This document shows positions 6,033 through 9,248 of a stretch of 9,248 nt of DNA, piece by piece. The notes beneath the pieces were generated by a model. It was not told the DNA's origin. It worked only from the letters and a program-made list of their open reading frames with translations, and did no database searches. The stretch's first letter is position 1; every line of letters begins with the position of its first letter. The position numbers were made by a program, and so were the translations under genes. Source of the stretch: Candidatus Heimdallarchaeota archaeon (lineage in GTDB: Archaea; Asgardarchaeota; Heimdallarchaeia; Heimdallarchaeales; Kariarchaeaceae); contig JAAFKL010000335.1 in the NCBI GenBank assembly GCA_021399405.1, positions 1 through 9,248 of the forward strand, read 5' to 3'.

Positions 6033-6578
6033 TTACAAATCGTTTATGTAAAGATCAAGAAGCTCATCAATCAATTTTTCAAATGCTTCATCAATATTCT
6101 CTCCAGTTAAGGCAGATGTTTCAATATATTGAAATTTTTGATTATATTTTTTCGACAATTTATCAAGATGTACTTGGGCCGTTTTTCCATTCACAGATCC
6201 ATCACCAGGTTTCCTTAGATCAATTTTATTTGCGACAAGGATTGTCGGAACAATTTTATCATTAGCTTTGATAAAATACTCAACCCATTTACTGATAGTT
6301 TCCAATGTATCGGGACGCATTATGTCATAAACCAGTACGAGTCCCTGTCCACCCTGTAAATAGGACTCAATGATATTCATAAAATTTCGATGTCCACCTA
6401 TATCCCAAATTAGCAATCGAACATCGTCTTTCTCTTTGATTACAAATTCTGCCCCCAAAGTAGCGAGATAGTTTTCTTGAAACCCTTCACCCATATAACG
6501 CCTACACAGTGTGGTCTTGCCAACACTAGTTTCACCTAGAAGGACAATTTTAAAATTTTTCACACCTCTGCTTGGCAT
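6033..6578 (-). CDS. Ras/Rab-like small GTPase with Arf-type G3 motif
   Basis: A 181-residue single-domain GTPase. G1 is GETSVGKT (15-22), with K21 and T22 for phosphate and magnesium; G2 is the T40 of NYLATLGAEF; G3 is WDIGGHRNF (58-66); G4 is NKID (117-120); G5 is ETSAL (153-157). The overall order, the EF strand and the KWVEYF helix resemble Ras/Rab, but WDxGG is the Arf/Sar-type G3, and the residue matching catalytic Gln is H63. Ras Q61H is known to hydrolyse GTP poorly, so slow hydrolysis or a partner-supplied catalytic residue is possible. There is no C-terminal Cys for prenylation and no N-terminal myristoylation Gly, so membrane attachment is not evident. I start at the ATG at 6578, because the longer frame to 6602 starts with TTG, adds eight residues not typical of the family and would overlap the TTTAAT box 27 bases upstream. 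It diverges from the surface protein gene. Confidence 0.9.
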   Translation of the reverse strand: MPSRGVKNFKIVLLGETSVGKTTLCRRYMGEGFQENYLATLGAEFVIKEKDDVRLLIWDIGGHRNFMNIIESYLQGGQGLVLVYDIMRPDTLETISKWVEYFIKANDKIVPTILVANKIDLRKPGDGSVNGKTAQVHLDKLSKKYNQKFQYIETSALTGENIDEAFEKLIDELLDLYINDL

Positions 6579-6602
6579 TAAGTATACAAAGTAATGCGAC
6601 AA

Positions 6603-6608
6603 TTAAAT
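6603..6608 (-). promoter_or_regulatory. TATA-like box of the GTPase gene
   Basis: The minus strand reads ATTTAA, centred about 27 bases before the ATG at 6578, so transcription would begin at or next to that codon. This supports the 6578 start over the TTG at 6602. An inverted repeat ATTGA-GTA-TCAAT lies upstream at 6626-6638. Confidence 0.4.
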
Positions 6609-6708
6609 CTATGGATCGATTGATTATTGAGTATCAATTTGTATTTTCTTTTTACTAGAAAAACAATAGATATACACTGACCTCATCGGCTTTCAGTGTG
6701 TGCGTAGG

Positions 6709-6716
6709 CTTTATAA
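6709..6716 (+). promoter_or_regulatory. TATA box of the surface protein gene
   Basis: CTTTATAA is centred about 27 bases before the ATG at 6740, which predicts a leaderless mRNA beginning at that codon. The box lies inside the longer open frame that begins with GTG at 6698, which argues against that upstream start. Confidence 0.55.
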
Positions 6717-6739
6717 CCTCAGCAAATCGACAAATCAAT

Positions 6740-7528
6740 ATGAAAACTCAAATTGCCTCATGGATATTGCTCATACTATTATTTTTTTCAATTTCTCAAT
6801 CTTCAGCTGGCCCTAGAGAAAGATATGCAAGCATTAGCGAGGCTTATTGGTCCTCTCATTTAGAAATCGGAGATACTTTTACCGGATCATTGGAATTGAG
6901 GACTACAGTTGATGGGACTGAAACATCAAAATCCGATTATTCATTGAATTATGAAATCATTGGTGATATGTCGGGAAATATGTGGGATGCGAGTTATAAT
7001 ATATTTGATGATATTGATCTAAAAAACGGTGCTGAGGCTATCAATACTATAAACATGGTTTACTATGGAATTTCTCCAATAAATGCAGTTTTGGATGATT
7101 CTTCCGAGATTAATTTTGTTGGAACTCTATGGGAATTTTTAGTTGTTGATGATTTTCAAAACCCAGATAATGGAGTATCACTATCTATTGACACTGAAGG
7201 TGTAATGGCAACTTATACTGGTACACTCAATTATATTGATGCCGTTGGTGAATTAGATGGTACGGTTGATACAGAAACAGGGATTGTACAATCCATCATG
7301 TATACCATTACTTCAGATGATGGAACTATTGAAACCACCCAATACAACCTTCTCACTTCAAACGCTAATCATGGGGGAACAAGTACCTCATCGACAGGGG
7401 TGTCAACCAACTCTACAATTGCGTTAACTTCTGATCAAGAAAGTAACGATGATTCGTTACAAATCGAATTGATTACAATAATCAGTGGTTTATTCATATT
7501 AAGTTACAAGAAAAAGCGTTCAGATTAA
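6740..7528 (+). CDS. Secreted, C-terminally anchored surface protein
   Basis: A 262-residue exported protein with no enzyme motif I recognise. Residues 1-23 form a signal peptide: a short basic start (MKTQ), a hydrophobic core (WILLILLFFSI) and a small-residue cleavage region (SQSSAG). The mature part up to about 205 is acidic, rich in Asp, Gly, Ser and Thr and likely beta-sheet (TFTGSLELRTTVDG and GVSLSIDTEGVMATYTGTL are strand-like). Residues 208-239 are a Ser/Thr/Asn-rich linker with candidate glycosylation sites. The protein ends in a short hydrophobic segment (244-256) and a basic tail (YKKKRSD), the three-part pattern of archaeal surface proteins that are anchored or sorted at the C-terminus. 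No PGF-type sorting motif is visible, so a simple membrane anchor is equally likely. The start at 6740 rather than the GTG at 6698 is favoured by the signal peptide and the TATA box. It diverges from the GTPase gene. Confidence 0.75.
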   Translation: MKTQIASWILLILLFFSISQSSAGPRERYASISEAYWSSHLEIGDTFTGSLELRTTVDGTETSKSDYSLNYEIIGDMSGNMWDASYNIFDDIDLKNGAEAINTINMVYYGISPINAVLDDSSEINFVGTLWEFLVVDDFQNPDNGVSLSIDTEGVMATYTGTLNYIDAVGELDGTVDTETGIVQSIMYTITSDDGTIETTQYNLLTSNANHGGTSTSSTGVSTNSTIALTSDQESNDDSLQIELITIISGLFILSYKKKRSD

Positions 7529-7630
7529 TAATTTCTATCAGGTAAACAATATCAACAATCGAAGGGTAAAGTGCTGAAAACATACTTCAGGATCGACATA
7601 TCTTAGAACATATTGAGATTTGTTATCACT

Positions 7631-8272
7631 TCATTCAATAATTCCTAACAATTTCAAACTATGGATATATTCTTTGGCACTGTCCTCCTGGCTTTCTGAA
7701 ATCAATTTTCCAAGCTGAATGAGCGATCCGAAAAAGTGAAGTACATCGAATGCTTGAACAATATCTCCATTTTTTAGATAAAAATATGTATTTCCAGCAT
7801 ACTTCACTTCCCTCCCGGTTTTCGGGTCTGAATCAGTAAATAACAATCTGCACATAATTTGATCCCCTTCGGCCATTAATTGAACAATTTCAGTATGTCG
7901 AGTACTATACAACGCTTTTAATATTTGTAATATTTTATTTTTATCGATATCCGTCTCAGATATTTCTTCTGCGTTAGAAGGGGTCATTAATGTGACTGAA
8001 TATGATTTCTCAAGAATTTGTCTAAATTGAGTAAATTTTTCATAGGCATTGAATTCTTCAGTTCTAATCGTTGCCCAAGATAAATTATCGAAGCCCATTT
8101 TTATGATTGCAGATTTTCTAACAATAGATGTAAATACATCTTCATCAGCATCATACAAAGTTTGTTTTATGTAACTCCAATTGTTTTCATTGAGAGCCTG
8201 AATGTACTTTATGACTACTTCTTTGTTCCTTTCTTGAGTGTGGTAGCGTTGAAGGATTTCATGGTCATCCAT
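7631..8272 (-). CDS. SnoaL/NTF2-like fold protein
   Basis: A 213-residue soluble protein. Residues 15-45 (NKEVVIKYIQALNENNWSYIKQTLYDADEDV) form the helical start typical of SnoaL-like proteins. The second half, about 125-188, carries the cone-shaped sheet: STRHTEIVQLMAEGDQIMCRLLF (123-145), then TGREVKYAG (152-160), TYFYLKNGDIVQAFDVLHFFG (162-182) and LIQLG (184-188). The GD turn, the paired ptGR/G and the D-x2 to QLG ending are the usual features of ester-cyclase-like SnoaL proteins. The middle (50-122) is longer and more helical than in the common 130-150-residue form. Relatives are polyketide cyclases, but also binding proteins and small enzymes of unknown role; no polyketide gene is near, so I give no reaction. 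A CTATAAG box 25 bases before the ATG at 8272 predicts a leaderless mRNA. It converges with the surface protein gene across 102 bases. Confidence 0.7.
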   Translation of the reverse strand: MDDHEILQRYHTQERNKEVVIKYIQALNENNWSYIKQTLYDADEDVFTSIVRKSAIIKMGFDNLSWATIRTEEFNAYEKFTQFRQILEKSYSVTLMTPSNAEEISETDIDKNKILQILKALYSTRHTEIVQLMAEGDQIMCRLLFTDSDPKTGREVKYAGNTYFYLKNGDIVQAFDVLHFFGSLIQLGKLISESQEDSAKEYIHSLKLLGIIE

Positions 8273-8293
8273 AATTTGGTCGATAAGTATACA

Positions 8294-8300
8294 CTATAAG
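8294..8300 (-). promoter_or_regulatory. TATA box of the SnoaL-like gene
   Basis: The minus strand reads CTTATAG, centred 25 bases before the ATG at 8272. No purine-rich ribosome binding site lies between them, so a leaderless mRNA is the simplest reading. Confidence 0.5.
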
Positions 8301-8326
8301 AAATATCTGTGTCATCGTTAATCATG

Positions 8327-8334
8327 AAAAAAAA
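8327..8334 (-). terminator. Poly-T run, candidate archaeal terminator
   Basis: Eight A in a row on the plus strand are eight T on the minus strand, about 110 bases past the stop of the winged-helix gene (8445) and just upstream of the TATA box of the SnoaL-like gene. Archaeal RNA polymerase commonly releases at such T runs without a hairpin. It is the longest single-base T run in a minus-strand downstream region here. Confidence 0.35.
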
Positions 8335-8444
8335 TTGCTCCATCGTAAAACACCTAATAATATTGGATCAAATTTGCAACATCGTAAATTGAATCTTTGA
8401 ATTAAATCGATCTATCAATCGTTTGACCCAATCAAAGTGGAGTA

Positions 8445-9248
8445 TTAGTTTATATTACTTTCTACTTTTTGTGAAATTGTCCATCTATAATCATTGGTCT
8501 GTTCTACGAGGCCATCAGCCTGTAAATTTGATAAGGCTAATGAAATCGAACTTACATCAGTTTTTTCTTCGATTTCTTCTAATGGAACTGGATGATTATT
8601 TATTATGAATAACAATATTTGGTATTCTGGAACCTGTAATAATTCAGCTCGTGATGTATCTTCAGTAAGGTAACCCTGTTTTGCCAATATTTTAACAATT
8701 GGCTCACTCAGCTTTGTAACACCGCTGATTTCTTTACCTATATCAGTATCGCTAGATCTCATGAAGACAGGCTTGTCATCGGCTTCAGGGTCTGCATCTG
8801 GATTGAATCTGTCTTTGAGATAATCATCGACTTCAGGAGTTGAACTTATTTCAGGTTCCTCAATTTCTGGTTTATCTATTTCGTTTATTGGAGCCATAGG
8901 TTTTAATCCAGTTTTAATCGGACCCTTGACCTCTCCCGGATCGAATTTTGGTGGTGTTTCTACAATTTCCTTGTTAACCACTGCAGGTTCGTATTTTTCT
9001 TCGATATCCGAAACTACCTCTCGAGATAGAATTTCTTTGGGTTGTTCAATCTCTGGTTTATTCATTTCTGGTTTGTCTAATTCCTCCACTGGCATATCTA
9101 ATGGTGTTTTAATCCTCACTTCATCTTTAGGATCCTCTGCTTCAAATTTTACAGTGGGTCCAGGGATTCCATGCATGACAGGTCTTGGATCCACAATCTC
9201 CTCCGGTTCAGAAAGTATTTCTGGAGTAGTAGGAGTTTGGATTGTTTC
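8445..9248 (-). CDS. Pro/Glu-rich protein with C-terminal winged helix (5' end missing)
   Basis: The minus-strand frame is open from the right edge to a stop at 8445, leaving 267 visible residues; the true start lies outside the window. A GTG at 9192-9194 could be read as a start, but the same Pro/Glu/Thr-rich composition continues upstream of it (TPTTPEILSEPEEI), so I treat the gene as truncated. Visible residues 1-170 are low complexity, rich in Pro, Glu, Asp, Lys and Ile, and surely disordered, with a recurring DKPE[IM] plus PEI unit. About 178-262 is folded: helices EPIVKILAKQGYL and VPEYQILLFIINNH, then EEIEEKTDVSSISLALSNLQADGLV and a short wing (YRWTIS), a winged helix-turn-helix. It could be a DNA-binding regulator with a long tail or a winged helix used for protein contacts; the sequence does not decide. 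No transmembrane segment is seen in the visible part. Confidence 0.75.
   Translation of the reverse strand, partial: ETIQTPTTPEILSEPEEIVDPRPVMHGIPGPTVKFEAEDPKDEVRIKTPLDMPVEELDKPEMNKPEIEQPKEILSREVVSDIEEKYEPAVVNKEIVETPPKFDPGEVKGPIKTGLKPMAPINEIDKPEIEEPEISSTPEVDDYLKDRFNPDADPEADDKPVFMRSSDTDIGKEISGVTKLSEPIVKILAKQGYLTEDTSRAELLQVPEYQILLFIINNHPVPLEEIEEKTDVSSISLALSNLQADGLVEQTNDYRWTISQKVESNIN
8832..8879 (-). repeat. Coding repeat unit IDKPEIEEPEI
   Basis: This segment encodes IDKPEIEEPEISSTPE, the second copy of the unit in the disordered tail of the winged-helix protein. It matches the unit at 9033-9080 in the order D-K-P-E, then K/E-P-E-I, about 200 bases away. Confidence 0.5.
9033..9080 (-). repeat. 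Coding repeat unit LDKPEMNKPEI
   Basis: This segment encodes LDKPEMNKPEIEQPKE, the first complete copy of the Pro/Glu unit. At DNA level both units share TCTGGTTTAT-like stretches on the plus strand, which suggests duplication instead of independent low-complexity drift. Confidence 0.5.

Noticed and set aside
6579..6602. Eight-residue N-terminal extension of the GTPase from a TTG codon
   Set aside because: A rare start codon, atypical N-terminus and overlap with the TATA-like box; the ATG at 6578 fits better.
7281..7294. Perfect 14-base palindrome GGATTGTACAATCC
   Set aside because: It lies inside the coding sequence of the surface protein, and about one such palindrome is expected by chance in a window of this size and composition.
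9192..9194. GTG start for the winged-helix protein
   Set aside because: The frame stays open to the window edge with the same Pro/Glu/Thr-rich composition, so the gene most likely begins outside.
1..9248. CRISPR array, insertion sequence, tRNA or rRNA
   Set aside because: No regularly spaced repeats, transposase-like reading frame, terminal inverted repeats or cloverleaf-forming stretch seen on reading both strands.

Overview
The window is AT-rich, gene-dense DNA with no rRNA, tRNA, CRISPR array or transposon that I can see. Three things suggest an archaeon, most likely an Asgard (Heimdallarchaeia-type) genome. TATA-like boxes lie about 25-28 bases upstream of many start codons, which is archaeal promoter geometry with leaderless or nearly leaderless mRNAs. 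There is a Ras/Rab-like small GTPase. There are several small zinc-ribbon and winged-helix proteins of the kind common in that group. The lineage is an inference from gene content; I could not run a phylogeny.

Layout from left to right: the N-terminal part of an MFS transporter (minus strand, runs off the left edge; bases 1-632); a divergent VOC/glyoxalase-fold protein (plus, 667-1032); an unrecognised 303-residue protein with an N-terminal zinc-binding cluster (minus, 1059-1970); a gene-free divergent spacer (1971-2273); a 92-residue zinc-ribbon protein (plus, 2274-2552); a flavin reductase-like FMN-binding protein (plus, 2723-3349); a zinc-free MDR/quinone-oxidoreductase-like protein (minus, 3374-4360); a polytopic membrane acyltransferase of the HGSNAT/YeiB type (minus, 4586-5908); the small GTPase (minus, 6033-6578); a secreted, membrane-anchored surface protein (plus, 6740-7528); a SnoaL/NTF2-fold protein (minus, 7631-8272); and the C-terminal part of a Pro/Glu-rich protein ending in a winged helix (minus, 8445 to the right edge, 5' end missing).

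The genes look like independent units, not one pathway. Strands alternate, most genes have their own promoter-like box, and no tight co-directional operon is visible. Loose themes are oxidoreduction (flavin reductase and MDR protein, convergent 24 bases apart) and membrane or cell-surface functions (MFS, acyltransferase, surface protein, GTPase).

The most interesting signals are four. The GTPase is Ras/Rab-like but has an Arf-type G3 motif (WDxGG) with His in place of the catalytic Gln. A perfect 15-base palindrome sits at the predicted transcription start of the MDR gene, and the same half-sites recur upstream of the neighbouring acyltransferase. The right-edge protein joins a Pro/Glu repeat tail to a winged helix. 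TATA-to-ATG spacing across the window resolves several start codons.
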